A stretch of DNA of 64,000 bases from Phycisphaerales bacterium (GTDB lineage Bacteria > Planctomycetota > Phycisphaerae > Phycisphaerales > UBA1924). The notes below the pieces were generated by a model. The model had not been told where the DNA came from. It ran no database searches and was given only the letters and a program-made list of their open reading frames with translations. Position 1 is the stretch's first letter, and every line of letters starts with the position of its first letter. The DNA lies in the NCBI GenBank assembly GCA_028289195.1, contig JANQQR010000009.1:1-64000 (forward strand). Reading direction: 5' to 3'. The position numbers and the translations under genes were made by a program. Positions 34,107-44,295 of this stretch are shown here, in pieces.

Positions 34107-35606
34107 TCAGTCGTGGTAGGCCATGGTTGGGGCGCCGGAGGAGAGGGTGGACTCCAGCGGGAGGTTGGTGCGGATGCGGAAAGGGGTGCCGTCGGCCACG
34201 CGCTGGGCGTAGAAGAACCGGAGGTAGTAGGACTTGCCGTCGACGAGGCCGAGGCGGTCGACGTCGATGTACTGGTGCGCGCCCTCGACGGGCCCCGCCA
34301 GGTCGATGACGAGCTTGTCGTCGATGTACAGCCAGATGTCGCCGTCGCCGTAGAACTCAAAGAAATGGCCGGCGCAGGCCGTGTTGTTGAAGCGTGCGGT
34401 GAACTCGAGGGTGAAGTTGCGATTGGCGGGCTCGCCCTCGTTGCCGTAGAGCTCGTTGTCGATGGGAGCGAAGTCTGCCTCATCGAACTCGAGCACGCCG
34501 CCGCCGGCGGCGAAGAACGTCATCGGGATGGTGGTGGCGGCGTTGACGAGCGGGTTGGTGCGGAACCACTGGCTGAACGTGAAGGAGTCCGTGATGTTGC
34601 CGCTGGAGGCCGAGCCCATACCGCCGGCGAGGTCGGCGAGGTTTGCGCACGTCGCGCCCGCGCCGCCGGCGCCGGCGATGTGGACGCCGGCGATGTTCTC
34701 GACGGCCAGCGAATCGGCGGTGATGGAGCCGAAGAACTCGGCGTTGTTCTTGATCATGATCGGCGCGTCGGGGGAGATCAGCGTCGCGTAGGTAAACGTG
34801 TCGTTCTCGATCACGAATTCCTTGTCGTTGCTAACGTTGTAGATCACCACGCGTGTGTGGTCGGCGGTGTTGGTGTTGATGCTGACGTTATTCTTGATGA
34901 TCCCGTCCTTGCGCACGTACACCGTCAGCGTGGCGCCCGGATCCAGCAGGATCTCGGTGTTGTTTTCGATATTGAACAGGTCGTTGGCGACGATCGTGAC
35001 GTCGCCCTGGATGATCAGGTCCCGCCCGTCCTGCAGCACGAACTTCGTGCAGCGGAAGCTCGAGCTGAGGATCGTGGTCCCGTTGCCCTTGACCTCGACG
35101 TCCCCGAGATTCGGTAGGCCGCCGGGCCACGCGGGAACCGTCGGCATTGTGGCGCCCGAGACGATGTCGGGCATCGGGCCGGAGTTCGTCACCGGATCGT
35201 AGGGGCCGAGCGACGGGTCGTAGGTGTCGATCGTCGGCGAGTTGTTGATGCCGATCGGCTTGACGAGGGTGATCGAGCCAGTGCCGCCACCGGGCGCGGC
35301 GTACATGTGCGGGGCGATCTCGTTGGCGTTCTTCTCGTAGTACTGCGTGTTCACCAGCGCGCCCGAGCCGGCGAAGACCGGCTTGGAGTTCGCGTCGGGC
35401 AGCAGCTCGACGTTGCCGGCGGCGTGGCTGCCGACGGCGCCGAGCGAGAGGCCGAAGTCGGGGTGCATGGTCCTGAAATCACGCACCGTGCCGAAGATCG
35501 TCACGGAGGACTGCGCCAGCGCGCCGGATGCGGCCGTCAGCGCGAGCGCGGCGGCGAACGTGGCGTTGCGGGCGAGAGTGTTGGTGCTCGTGGCTGAGCG
35601 TCGCAT
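34107..35606 (-). CDS. fibro-slime domain protein (secreted), copy 1
   Basis: 499 residues; GGAGGT lies 7 nt before ATG 35606. The signal peptide ends ASGALAQ. The start of the mature protein, TIFGTVRDFRTMHPDFG, is the fibro-slime N-terminal motif. A beta-helix-like insert (residues about 165-330, FVLQDGRDLIIQGDVTI, EFVIENDTFTYA) is followed by the PA14-like C-terminal domain with FFEFYGDGDIWLYIDDKLVIDL and YLRFFYAQR. The family is named from Dictyostelium and Fibrobacter surface proteins; a carbohydrate-binding or adhesive role is inferred. A paralog lies directly upstream. Confidence 0.88.
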   Translation of the reverse strand: MRRSATSTNTLARNATFAAALALTAASGALAQSSVTIFGTVRDFRTMHPDFGLSLGAVGSHAAGNVELLPDANSKPVFAGSGALVNTQYYEKNANEIAPHMYAAPGGGTGSITLVKPIGINNSPTIDTYDPSLGPYDPVTNSGPMPDIVSGATMPTVPAWPGGLPNLGDVEVKGNGTTILSSSFRCTKFVLQDGRDLIIQGDVTIVANDLFNIENNTEILLDPGATLTVYVRKDGIIKNNVSINTNTADHTRVVIYNVSNDKEFVIENDTFTYATLISPDAPIMIKNNAEFFGSITADSLAVENIAGVHIAGAGGAGATCANLADLAGGMGSASSGNITDSFTFSQWFRTNPLVNAATTIPMTFFAAGGGVLEFDEADFAPIDNELYGNEGEPANRNFTLEFTARFNNTACAGHFFEFYGDGDIWLYIDDKLVIDLAGPVEGAHQYIDVDRLGLVDGKSYYLRFFYAQRVADGTPFRIRTNLPLESTLSSGAPTMAYHD

Positions 35607-35804
35607 GGGTGACCTCCGGGTCGGCTTCGTCCGCGGGGGCGGACTTCAAAGAGCGTGAGTGGTCGTGTGGGCGTTGAAGGTGGGGAAGAGTCGTGTACGT
35701 AGGAAGCGTCAAAAACAGCGGGGGTGGATGCAAGGGGGGACGAGAGAAACCGCGGGCGACCGTGACGTCTGTGCGGGCTGGGATCGGCCGGCGGGCGCAC
35801 AAGA

Positions 35805-35832
35805 ACGAGCGCGCCGGGGTCGGCGCGCTCGT
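35805..35832 (-). terminator. hairpin terminator between the two fibro-slime genes
   Basis: An 11-bp perfect stem ACGAGCGCGCC / GGCGCGCTCGT with a 6-nt loop, 36 nt after the stop at 35869, followed on the minus strand by TTCTTGTG. The weak T-run suggests partial read-through into the downstream paralog is possible. Confidence 0.6.
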
Positions 35833-35868
35833 GTCTCGTCGGTGTGTGGGGAGCGTCGAGGGCGGGGC

Positions 35869-37350
35869 TTAGTCGTAGAAGCTCGCGACCGGCACGGACT
35901 TGGGGCCGGTGGTGCGGAGGTTCAGGTTGGTCCGCACGCTGAGGGGCGAGTTCTGGTCGGCCCGCTGGGCGTAGAACAGCTGGAGCTTGTACTCGGTGCC
36001 CTCGACCAGGCCGAGCCGGTCGAAGGAGAGGTACTGGAGGCGGTTCGCGCCGTTGCCCGAGAAGTCCATCGCCAGCTTGCCGTCGATGTACATCCAGAGG
36101 TCGCCCTCACCCGAGACCTCGATGAAGCGTCCCTCGCACTGGCCGGGGCCGGTGAACAGGGCGTCGACCTCGAAAGTCAGGTTGCGATTGTGATCGGAGC
36201 CGGCGTTGCCGAACAGGCGCTTGTCGATCGGCGTGAAGTCGGCGGTCGAGTACTCGAACACGCCGGCGCCGTTATCGGTCAGCACCATCTCGTAGGCCGC
36301 CGGGGCGTTGACGCCCGGCCAGTGGCGGAACCACTGGGCGAACGAATCCTGCCCGCTGATCCGGCCGTTGGTGGGCGAGCCCATGGCGGCATCCGAGTCG
36401 TTCAGGGCGTTGCAGGGGTCGATGCCCGGGTCGAGCACGCCGCCGATATGGTCGAGGCTGGTCGTCAGCGTGACGAGGACGACGAGGTCCTGGAAGTCGG
36501 TGTAGATCGACGTGAGGTTGGTCGTGCCGAGCTCGAACAGAAAGATCGCCTGGTGGGGCAGGAGTGAGATCGTCCCGCGATCGGTATCGATGTAATCGCG
36601 GACGAAGTGCTCGATGTCGTTCTGGCCGTTGAACCCCGCGTAATTGGGCACCGCGTCGCCGTCGCGCAGCACGCGGACCTGGGGCGAGTCATCGGCAGAG
36701 TTGGCGCTCAGGTGGGTGCGATACCTGCCGCGCGACCAGTACCAGCTCTTGGCCTGGATCGAGAGCTCGGTGCCCGGCGCGAAGGCTCCCGGCGCATCGA
36801 ACCGGCGAGGGTTGTTCTCGTCGTTGACCGTTGCGCTGGCGCTCGAGTACGGGCCGAACGGCTCGTGGACGTCCGCATCGGTGCGCACGCGGAGCGTGAC
36901 CGGCATGGGGCTGCCCCCGCTGGTCTCGATCGCGGCGCCCAGCACCGTGAAGACCGCCACGAACTCCTGGTTGGGGATCACCAGGCCGTTGGCGATCCCG
37001 AAGTCTTCCATGGGCACGGGGTCTTCGCTGAACCCGCCGGCGAGATGGGGCGGGATGGGGCGCCCCTCGCTGTCGAGCGCGTCGGTGGCGACCACGCGTC
37101 CGTCGCCCGTGTAGACGGGCTTGCCGTCGAAGTCGAGATCGACCGCGACGCTTCCGGTAATCAGCGCATCACCGCCGAGCGAGGCGAGCTCGAAGTCGGG
37201 GTGGTTGGCGTTGAAGTCGCGGACGACTCCGTGGAGCGAGACGCTCGCCTGGCCTTGGGCGAGCTGACAGGGCAACGCGGCGCAGCCGGCGAGCAGCGCC
37301 AAACGGGCCCCGGAAAGGGCTCTGGGCTTGGTGTGGAAGGTGGTGGCCAT
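35869..37350 (-). CDS. fibro-slime domain protein (secreted), copy 2
   Basis: 493 residues; GGAG precedes ATG 37350. Signal peptide ends near AQGQA. It shares with its downstream neighbour the opening SLHGVVRDFNANHPDFE and the closing PA14-like domain (GEGDLWMYIDGKLAMDFSG, YKLQLFYAQRADQNSP, ending VASFYD). The middle differs: it has no beta-helix insert but a domain with RVRTDADVHEPFGPYS and FLFELGTTNLTSIYTDFQDLVVLV. So the pair arose by duplication with replacement of the central part. Two Cys pairs in the PA14 region (DPCNAL, GQCEGRF) may form a disulfide. Confidence 0.88.
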   Translation of the reverse strand: MATTFHTKPRALSGARLALLAGCAALPCQLAQGQASVSLHGVVRDFNANHPDFELASLGGDALITGSVAVDLDFDGKPVYTGDGRVVATDALDSEGRPIPPHLAGGFSEDPVPMEDFGIANGLVIPNQEFVAVFTVLGAAIETSGGSPMPVTLRVRTDADVHEPFGPYSSASATVNDENNPRRFDAPGAFAPGTELSIQAKSWYWSRGRYRTHLSANSADDSPQVRVLRDGDAVPNYAGFNGQNDIEHFVRDYIDTDRGTISLLPHQAIFLFELGTTNLTSIYTDFQDLVVLVTLTTSLDHIGGVLDPGIDPCNALNDSDAAMGSPTNGRISGQDSFAQWFRHWPGVNAPAAYEMVLTDNGAGVFEYSTADFTPIDKRLFGNAGSDHNRNLTFEVDALFTGPGQCEGRFIEVSGEGDLWMYIDGKLAMDFSGNGANRLQYLSFDRLGLVEGTEYKLQLFYAQRADQNSPLSVRTNLNLRTTGPKSVPVASFYD

Positions 37351-37610
37351 TGGAGACTCCCGAACAGAGACGATGGTGGTCCGACTGAGACGAAGTGGCG
37401 GGTTCTGGTGATGTAGGTACCTGCGGTCATCTCTTGCATTTCACAATCCCGAATCCAGGGGGCTCGGTCAACGAGTGCGGGGGAATTGATGGGCGACGAC
37501 GAGGGGTCTGGCGAGTCTGGCCGAGCGCTGACGGATGTGCCGGTCCGGCGAGGTGTTCCGATTGCACCGACTCCGCCCCGACGCGGTGCGACCCGGCGCG
37601 GCGGAGGGGG

Positions 37611-37616
37611 TACAGT
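37611..37616 (+). promoter_or_regulatory. -10 box TACAGT of the ABC ATPase gene
   Basis: TACAGT ends 6 nt before GTG 37623; a GGAGGGGG run lies just upstream of it. Either the mRNA is leaderless or the purine run is the ribosome site of a longer transcript. Confidence 0.4.
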
Positions 37617-37622
37617 CCGTCC

Positions 37623-38369
37623 GTGCAATCCGAACCGGAACAGTCAGGGCGCGGCGCGGCGCTGGTGGAGCACCCGGTGTGCGAGCTCCGCGACGTGCGC
37701 AAGATCTACTACAAGCCCGACGGCAGCGTCCTGGTCGAGGCGCTCGCCGGCGTGGATGTCGCGATCGAGCGCGGGCAGTACGTCGCGATCATGGGGCCCA
37801 GCGGCTCGGGCAAGAGCACGCTGATGAATGTGCTGGGCTGCCTGGACCAGCCGACCGACGGCGCGTATCTGCTCGACGGCAAGGACGTGTCGACGATGGG
37901 CGACGAGGAGCTCAGCCGCTACCGGGGCGAGAAGATCGGGTTCATCTTCCAGGCGTTCAACCTGATCAGCCAGCTGCGCATCGAGGAGAACGTCGAGGTC
38001 CCGCTGTTCTACCAGGGCGTCGCGCGAGAGGAACGCCACGCGCGTGCCGTGCGGGCCCTCGAGACCGTGGGCCTGGGCGACCGGATCGGGCACCGGCCGC
38101 GCGAACTCAGCGGCGGGCAGCAGCAGCGCGCCGCGATCGCGCGGGCGCTCGTGGGCGACCCGGTCGTGCTGATGGCCGACGAGCCAACGGGCAACCTCGA
38201 TTCGGCGACCGGCGAGGCCATCCTGCAGGTGTTCGAGAATCTGCACCAGGCGGGCATGACGATCCTCATGGTGACGCACGACGATTCGATCGCCGACCGC
38301 TGCGAGCGTGTCGTGCGCGTCCGGGACGGGAAGATCGAGTCGGACGAGCTCGTGAACGCCGGCGGGTAG
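37623..38369 (+). CDS. MacB/LolD-type ABC transporter ATP-binding protein
   Basis: 248 residues from GTG 37623. Walker A GPSGSGKST (58-66), Q-loop IFQAFNLI, signature LSGGQQQRAAIARAL, Walker B VVLMADEPTGNLDS and the switch His in VTHDDS are all intact. This arrangement with 'EPTGNLDS' is typical of the MacB/LolD/FtsE group, which powers lipoprotein release, efflux or membrane-extrusion permeases. No permease gene is next to it: the following gene is a beta-helix protein and the preceding one is a divergent secreted protein. The partner must be elsewhere. Confidence 0.93.
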   Translation: MQSEPEQSGRGAALVEHPVCELRDVRKIYYKPDGSVLVEALAGVDVAIERGQYVAIMGPSGSGKSTLMNVLGCLDQPTDGAYLLDGKDVSTMGDEELSRYRGEKIGFIFQAFNLISQLRIEENVEVPLFYQGVAREERHARAVRALETVGLGDRIGHRPRELSGGQQQRAAIARALVGDPVVLMADEPTGNLDSATGEAILQVFENLHQAGMTILMVTHDDSIADRCERVVRVRDGKIESDELVNAGG

Positions 38370-38545
38370 CCCGGACCCGCTCCGATCGGGGCGCCGGTCG
38401 CCCCGGGCGGGCGCGGGCAGGAACCGGCGGGTGGGGGGTGCGTACGGAAGGCTGGAGCGGTTCCCGGGCTCGTGTTCGAGCCGAGGCGCAACGGGGCCCG
38501 AGGGTGTGCCGTGTCGTCGCGCGGGCGACGAGAGGAGATCGATCG

Positions 38546-39724
38546 ATGAGACCTGGGAGACTGGGCGCCTTGGGCGCATCCTTGTGTGTGCTGGGTGCGT
38601 GCGCCGGGGGCGCTGCCGCGGGCGATCTGAACCCGCCCCCCGGGCCGATCGCGCCGACGGGCATGCGCATCCTCAGCCAGGCGACGACCCCGCCCCCGAT
38701 CGAGATCACCGAGCCCGGGCACTACGTGCTGATGTCCGACCTGACGGGAGTCTCCGCCGCCTCCGGGATCGAGATCCAGACAAACGACGTGACGATCGAT
38801 CTCAACGGCTTTGCGATGCGCGGCGTGCCGGGATCGATCGACGCGATCCGCGTGCCCGGCATCGCCAACAACATCACGATCCGCAACGGGATCGTCAAGG
38901 ACTGGCGCGGCAACGGATTGCAGCTGTCCAACGGGCAGAACTGCATCGTCGAGGACGTCCTCGCTGAGAACAACGTCTTTGCGGGGATCGCCTCCGGGAC
39001 CAACTCCATCGTGCGCAACTGCGTGTCGATTCAGAACGGCGGCCAGGGCATCCTCGTCGACAACGCCTCGACGGTGATCGGCTGCACCACGTCGTTCAAC
39101 GCCGGCGACGGAATCAACGGGTCGCAGGGAGTGACGATCGAGTCATGCACCTCCTACGAGAACCTGTCGTTCGGTATCAGGAGCCTCGACGCCTCGAACA
39201 TCCGGGGCTGCACGGTGTACGCCAACGACGGGTCGGGGATCGCGGTGGCGCAGGGATCGCTGGTCGCCCACTGCACCGCGTTCCAGAACGCACAGTCGGG
39301 CATCCGGCTGGATGACGAGTGCGCCGTGATCGAGTGCACCGCCTACCAGAACACGTTCGAGGGGATCTTCACCGACCGATCCTGCCTCGTCGCGCGGTGC
39401 TCAGCAGGGCAGAACGAGGGCCCCAGCATCTCGGTGGGCACCTACACGATGGTGCGCGACTGCCTCGCGTCCGACGCGGGGATGGGGATCGGCATGAAGG
39501 CCGGTATCGAGGTGCGCGGCACGAACTGCTGGATCGACAGCAACGCGTGCGTGAACAACACCGGTGAGGGCATCGTTGTCCTTGGAACAGACAACGTGAT
39601 CACACGCAACTACCTCCAGGACAACGAGGACAACCTGATCGCCGTCGGCGGCAATCAGATCGGCACGCTCTCGACCTCGCCGGTCGGCGCGGGGCCGTGG
39701 GACAACCTCAGCTTCCCCCCGTGA
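38546..39724 (+). CDS. secreted right-handed parallel beta-helix protein
   Basis: 392 residues; GAGGAG lies 9 nt before ATG 38546. Signal peptide ends near GGAAAG. After a Pro-rich segment (NPPPGPIAPTGMRIL) and GHYVLMSDLTG come about twelve beta-helix coils (VTIDLNGFAMRG, NITIRNGIVKDW, SIVRNCVSIQNG, TVIGCTTSFNAGDGI, SNIRGCTVYANDGSGI). The regular NxCxxxxN ladder is that of pectate-lyase-like or NosD-like proteins, but catalytic residues are not evident. Such proteins bind or cleave polysaccharide outside the cell. It may be co-transcribed with the ABC gene 176 bp upstream. Confidence 0.88.
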   Translation: MRPGRLGALGASLCVLGACAGGAAAGDLNPPPGPIAPTGMRILSQATTPPPIEITEPGHYVLMSDLTGVSAASGIEIQTNDVTIDLNGFAMRGVPGSIDAIRVPGIANNITIRNGIVKDWRGNGLQLSNGQNCIVEDVLAENNVFAGIASGTNSIVRNCVSIQNGGQGILVDNASTVIGCTTSFNAGDGINGSQGVTIESCTSYENLSFGIRSLDASNIRGCTVYANDGSGIAVAQGSLVAHCTAFQNAQSGIRLDDECAVIECTAYQNTFEGIFTDRSCLVARCSAGQNEGPSISVGTYTMVRDCLASDAGMGIGMKAGIEVRGTNCWIDSNACVNNTGEGIVVLGTDNVITRNYLQDNEDNLIAVGGNQIGTLSTSPVGAGPWDNLSFPP

Positions 39725-39771
39725 TCGCCCCCGATGGACCGGAGACCGCGTTCGCAGCGTCCGGGCCGGGC

Positions 39772-39816
39772 AAAAAGAAAAAAAACCGGACCGGCGCCGA
39801 TGTGGCGCCAGATCCG
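39772..39816 (-). terminator. strong rho-independent terminator on the minus strand
   Basis: Stem CCGGA...GGCGCC / GGCGCC...TCCGG (39785-39816) with loop GATGT, followed on the minus strand by an almost unbroken T-tract of 13 nt (one C). On the plus strand it has no T-run, so it is not a terminator for the beta-helix gene. Confidence 0.75.
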
Positions 39817-39980
39817 GCTTCCGGGGGGCAAAGTGATTTCGAACAGGGGAAGAGTACGGTCCAGACCCGGGGTTGTCGAGCGTCGCTTAGCGCGATCTTG
39901 AAGAAAACTACCTTCATTTGGTAGGGCTTTTGTTCGGTGTGGGCGATCGTCCTTCGGCGGAGGCGGGGCCGCCCCGCCGA

Positions 39981-39986
39981 TAGCAT
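39981..39986 (+). promoter_or_regulatory. -10 box TAGCAT of ruvC
   Basis: TAGCAT ends 6 nt before GTG 39993. No Shine-Dalgarno stands between them, so a leaderless mRNA is likely. Confidence 0.45.
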
Positions 39987-39992
39987 CCACCT

Positions 39993-40490
39993 GTGCGTGT
40001 GCTCGGCATCGATCCCGGCTTGTCGCTCACCGGCTACGGCTGCGTCGCTGACGGACCGGGGTCCGGGAGAGGGCCCGATATCGTCGAGGCGGGGTGCTTC
40101 CGTCTGAATCAGCGTGCCTGCGTGTCCGAGCGTCTGGTCGAGCTCGAGTCGGATCTCGCGGCCTTGGTCGAGCGCGTCGGGCCGGATCTGGTGTGCGTGG
40201 AGTCGGTGTTCGCTCATTCCCGGTTCCCCCGGACGTCGATCACCATGGCCCACGCCCGCGGGGTCATCCTGCTGGTCATCGCGAGGGCCGGGTGCACGCT
40301 TATCGAACTGCCCCCGGCCGAGGTCAAGAAGTCGGTCACGGGCAACGGGCGGGCCAGCAAGGCGCAGGTGCAGGAGGCCATCGCCGCCCACCTCGGGCTC
40401 GACGAGGCGCCCGAGCCAGCGGACGTCGCCGATGCGCTGGCGGCGGCGCTGTGCGGCTGGCATCGCAGCCGCTCGGGTGCGCTGGTCTAG
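39993..40490 (+). CDS. ruvC: Holliday junction resolvase RuvC
   Basis: 165 residues, GTG start. The RNase-H-like fold and acidic catalytic residues are present: Asp7 in VLGIDPG, Glu in CVESVF (about 69), and the Asp pair in EPADVADALAAALC. The segment AHARGVILL after the second acidic residue matches other RuvCs. The enzyme cuts Holliday junctions together with the RuvAB motor. ruvA and ruvB are not in the window, which is common. Its stop codon TAG forms part of the -10 box of the next gene. Confidence 0.94.
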   Translation: MRVLGIDPGLSLTGYGCVADGPGSGRGPDIVEAGCFRLNQRACVSERLVELESDLAALVERVGPDLVCVESVFAHSRFPRTSITMAHARGVILLVIARAGCTLIELPPAEVKKSVTGNGRASKAQVQEAIAAHLGLDEAPEPADVADALAAALCGWHRSRSGALV

Positions 40491-40493
40491 ACT
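40488..40493 (+). promoter_or_regulatory. -10 box TAGACT of the sigma-54 activator gene
   Basis: TAGACT overlaps the ruvC stop codon and ends 7 nt before ATG 40501, so the activator may have its own leaderless transcript besides read-through from ruvC. Confidence 0.45.
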
Positions 40494-40500
40494 GGGCCCC

Positions 40501-41940
<1,440 letters not shown>

Positions 41941-42023
41941 CGCGGAAGGGCGCGTCGGCGCGGTGCTGCGCCGCGCGCCTCGGGTTCGCCGGCGTGCGTG
42001 GCCGGCGGGCCGGATGATCAGAA

Positions 42024-42758
42024 TCAGAACGGGAACGCGCGCGAGTCGAGCTCGCGATGGATGTAGTTCGGAGCGTGGATCAGCAGCGCGCCCTGGGTCT
42101 CGTTGATCCAGGCGCCGTCGCCCCCGGCCGCCCGCCACTGCTCGGGGCGGATGGCGGCCTGGACGATCGACACGATCTCGTCCGCCCGCTCTGCGGGGGT
42201 CTTGAACGCGAAGTCGCCGTCGTTGTTGTCCTCAAAGATGCTCCCGCCGCTCCCGCCGCCGCCCTGGCCGCCCTGGTTCAGCACCTGGTCGAGGTCGAGG
42301 CGCGGAGCGTCGTCGAAGTCGGGGAGTTCCTGCAGCATGTCGGTGAGGTCGTACACCTTGCGATAGGCGCGCTCGTTCAGGCGGCTGAGCGGGCCGATCT
42401 CCAGCGAGTAGCCGTCGCGGGAGTGCTGCCATGTGACCTCTTCGAAGTCGGTCGACGCGGCTTCGCAGATGCGTTCGAGGAACGCGATCGCCGGCATCTG
42501 TGTCACCGAGAGGCTGATCTCGAGCTCCGGATCGAGCCCGGTGGATTTCGTGTCCGACAGCCACATGGGCTCGAGCCGGATGCCGGTGAACTGAGTGAAA
42601 AACGTCAGGACGTCCGGCAGCGGGGCGTCCGTGAGATCGACGCTGATGGGGCGCTCGACGGCGCCGGGTGCGATGCCTGCTGAATTCGCGTTTGCGTGAG
42701 AGGGTGCGGCGAGCGCAGCGATCGCGCACAGAGACAGCCCGAGAGAACGGCGCAGCAT
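42024..42758 (-). CDS. exported STN-domain (secretin/TonB N-terminal-like) protein
   Basis: 244 residues; AAGGAG lies 6 nt before ATG 42758. The signal peptide ends near HANA. Residues 35-110 form an STN-like domain (ISVDLTDAPLPDVLTFFTQFTGI, then MPAIAFLERICEAA). A linker with QGGQGGGGSGG leads to a C-terminal part (ADEIVSIVQAAIRPEQWRAAGG ... GALLIHAPNYIHREL) resembling N-terminal secretin repeats. No secretin barrel follows. Similar orphan proteins are common in planctomycetes; a role in a secretion or pilus complex is inference. Confidence 0.75.
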   Translation of the reverse strand: MLRRSLGLSLCAIAALAAPSHANANSAGIAPGAVERPISVDLTDAPLPDVLTFFTQFTGIRLEPMWLSDTKSTGLDPELEISLSVTQMPAIAFLERICEAASTDFEEVTWQHSRDGYSLEIGPLSRLNERAYRKVYDLTDMLQELPDFDDAPRLDLDQVLNQGGQGGGGSGGSIFEDNNDGDFAFKTPAERADEIVSIVQAAIRPEQWRAAGGDGAWINETQGALLIHAPNYIHRELDSRAFPF

Positions 42759-42945
42759 GGCGTACTCCTTGGTCGAAGACCGAGCGTGAATGAGGATTCT
42801 CTTCGTCGCACCGGGCGCCAATCGGTGCCGGCCACGACCACCACTCAGACGCGCGCGCGGGCAGCCTGGTTCCCAGATTTGGGAATCACTTCACGAGTTG
42901 TGCGCCGGCTCTCCCCCGTGCGGGGTGGAGAACGTCCACACGCTG

Positions 42946-43410
42946 CTAGAGGATCTCCATCACCTCGAAGCGGACGGTCTTGCGCGGGGCGTCTACGCGG
43001 ATCGTCTCGCCGACGCGCGCCTTCATCAGCGCCTCGCCCATGGGCGAGTTCGGGGTGACCTCGACGTAGTCGAGCATCGGGTCGTTGGTCGCGTCGCCGA
43101 CGAGCCGGTAGATGTCTTCGTCGCCGGTGTCGACCTCGCGCAGCTTCACGGTGGCGCCGACGAACACGACGCCGTCGACGATTGAGCCCTCTTCGAGCAC
43201 CTTCACCTCGGAGAGACGCTTCTCGAGCTCCTTGATCTCCGCCTCTTCCATCGCCTGGTCTTCGCGGGCGGCGTGGTAGTCGGCGTTCTCCTTGAGATCG
43301 CCCAGGGCGCGGGCCTCGGCGATGCGCTCGGAGATCACAGGCCGGTTCGCCTTGAGCTTGGCGAGGCGGTCGGACAGCTTCTGGTGCTCTTCTGGGTTGA
43401 GGAACTCCAT
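42946..43410 (-). CDS. greA: transcription elongation factor GreA
   Basis: 154 residues, normal for GreA. The N-terminal coiled coil contains the tip motif LGDLKENADYHAAREDQ with the acidic residues that enter the RNA polymerase secondary channel and trigger cleavage of backtracked RNA. The C-terminal FKBP-like domain ends TPNSPMGEALMKARVGETI. AAGGAGAGG precedes ATG 43410. It is followed by no other gene on the same strand for 190 bp. Confidence 0.95.
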   Translation of the reverse strand: MEFLNPEEHQKLSDRLAKLKANRPVISERIAEARALGDLKENADYHAAREDQAMEEAEIKELEKRLSEVKVLEEGSIVDGVVFVGATVKLREVDTGDEDIYRLVGDATNDPMLDYVEVTPNSPMGEALMKARVGETIRVDAPRKTVRFEVMEIL

Positions 43411-43500
43411 CGCGGGGCCCTCTCCTTGCTGCTGGCTCGAACGAAACCGGCCGCGGCACGAGCCACGGCCGGTGTCGACAGTTCTTCGGGACACAGAATC

Positions 43501-44289
43501 CTATCGCGCGTCGGCCGCGGTGTCAGCGTCGCCCTGCCCCGAGGCGTGCAGGATGCCCGCGAGCACGAACAGCAGCAGCGCCGGCGCCAGGGGCGCGAGG
43601 GTGAGCGCCCATTCGGGGCCGGTCATACGCGGCGCGATCGCCGGCGGCGCCGAGGTGATCTGGAACACGCTGGTGAGCGGGCTGAGCCACAGGACGATCC
43701 TGGGCGCGTTGGTCAGCACCAGCGCCGCGGGCGCAGCGATGATGGCCGCCAGGCACGCGCCGGTCGAGAACGCGCGGGCCAGATGCCCGTTCACGGTGTA
43801 CCCCAGCGCGAGCAGCGCCGCGGCGAGCGTGCTCCACGCGACGAGGTTCGACGCGATCGCGCCGTTGATCTCCCAAGACCAGCGCGTGAGCATCGGCATG
43901 GGCCAGAGCACGGCCTGCACCGGGATGATCACGATAAGCAGGTCGACGAGCACGGAGCGGATCGGGCGTCGCGGGAACTGCTGACTCAGTCGCACCATCG
44001 GCCACAGCACGCAGGCGCCGATCGCCAGCATCACGAACAGCGCCCGGCACGCATAGGCGAACTGGTCGTGCGAAGGGACTGTGAGGAACGAGACCGCGAA
44101 GATCGTCAGCCCTGCACTGACGCTGATGTACACCGCCCACATGAGCGCGAGCGGGCGGGGCTCGCCCTTGCGATGGGCCCACGGGTCGTCGGGGCTCGAG
44201 CGCAGCCCTCCGACGAAGACCATCGGCCCGATACGCACGCCCGGCGGCTCGCCGGCGCCGGCTGGTTTGTCGGTGGGCTCGGGCGTCAC
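43501..44289 (-). CDS. multi-pass membrane protein, unknown function
   Basis: 262 residues from GTG 44289. After a cytoplasmic Pro-rich start come about six hydrophobic helices (ALMWAVYISVSAGLTIFAV, ALFVMLAIGACVLWPMV, SVLVDLLIVIIPVQAVLW, LVAWSTLAAALLALGY, ACLAAIIAAPAALVL, APLAPALLLFVLAGIL). No known transporter motif. It lies 20 nt after the ftsQ-like stop, but a clear TAGACT hexamer 6 nt before its GTG suggests its own transcript. Confidence 0.7.
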   Translation of the reverse strand: MTPEPTDKPAGAGEPPGVRIGPMVFVGGLRSSPDDPWAHRKGEPRPLALMWAVYISVSAGLTIFAVSFLTVPSHDQFAYACRALFVMLAIGACVLWPMVRLSQQFPRRPIRSVLVDLLIVIIPVQAVLWPMPMLTRWSWEINGAIASNLVAWSTLAAALLALGYTVNGHLARAFSTGACLAAIIAAPAALVLTNAPRIVLWLSPLTSVFQITSAPPAIAPRMTGPEWALTLAPLAPALLLFVLAGILHASGQGDADTAADAR

Positions 44290-44295
44290 TGCCGG

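Larger units (their letters stand above)
39725..39992. other. intergenic region with minus-strand terminator and possible small RNA
   Basis: 268 bp between the beta-helix gene and ruvC. It contains a strong terminator oriented to the minus strand (39772-39816) although no minus-strand protein gene ends there. On that strand the interval 39817-39990 has a further hairpin (CTACC / GGTAG near 39920). A short open frame starting at about 39916 exists but has no recognisable domain. Confidence 0.4.

Noticed and set aside
38370-38545. CGGGGCG/CGCCCCG hairpin after the ABC ATPase gene as a terminator
   Set aside because: Only a 7-bp GC stem and no T-run; cannot be told from chance.
41941-42023. GC-rich inverted repeat after the sigma-54 activator gene
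   Set aside because: Stem-forming GCGCGG/CCGCGC sequence is present but has no T-run; weak evidence for a terminator in such GC-rich DNA.
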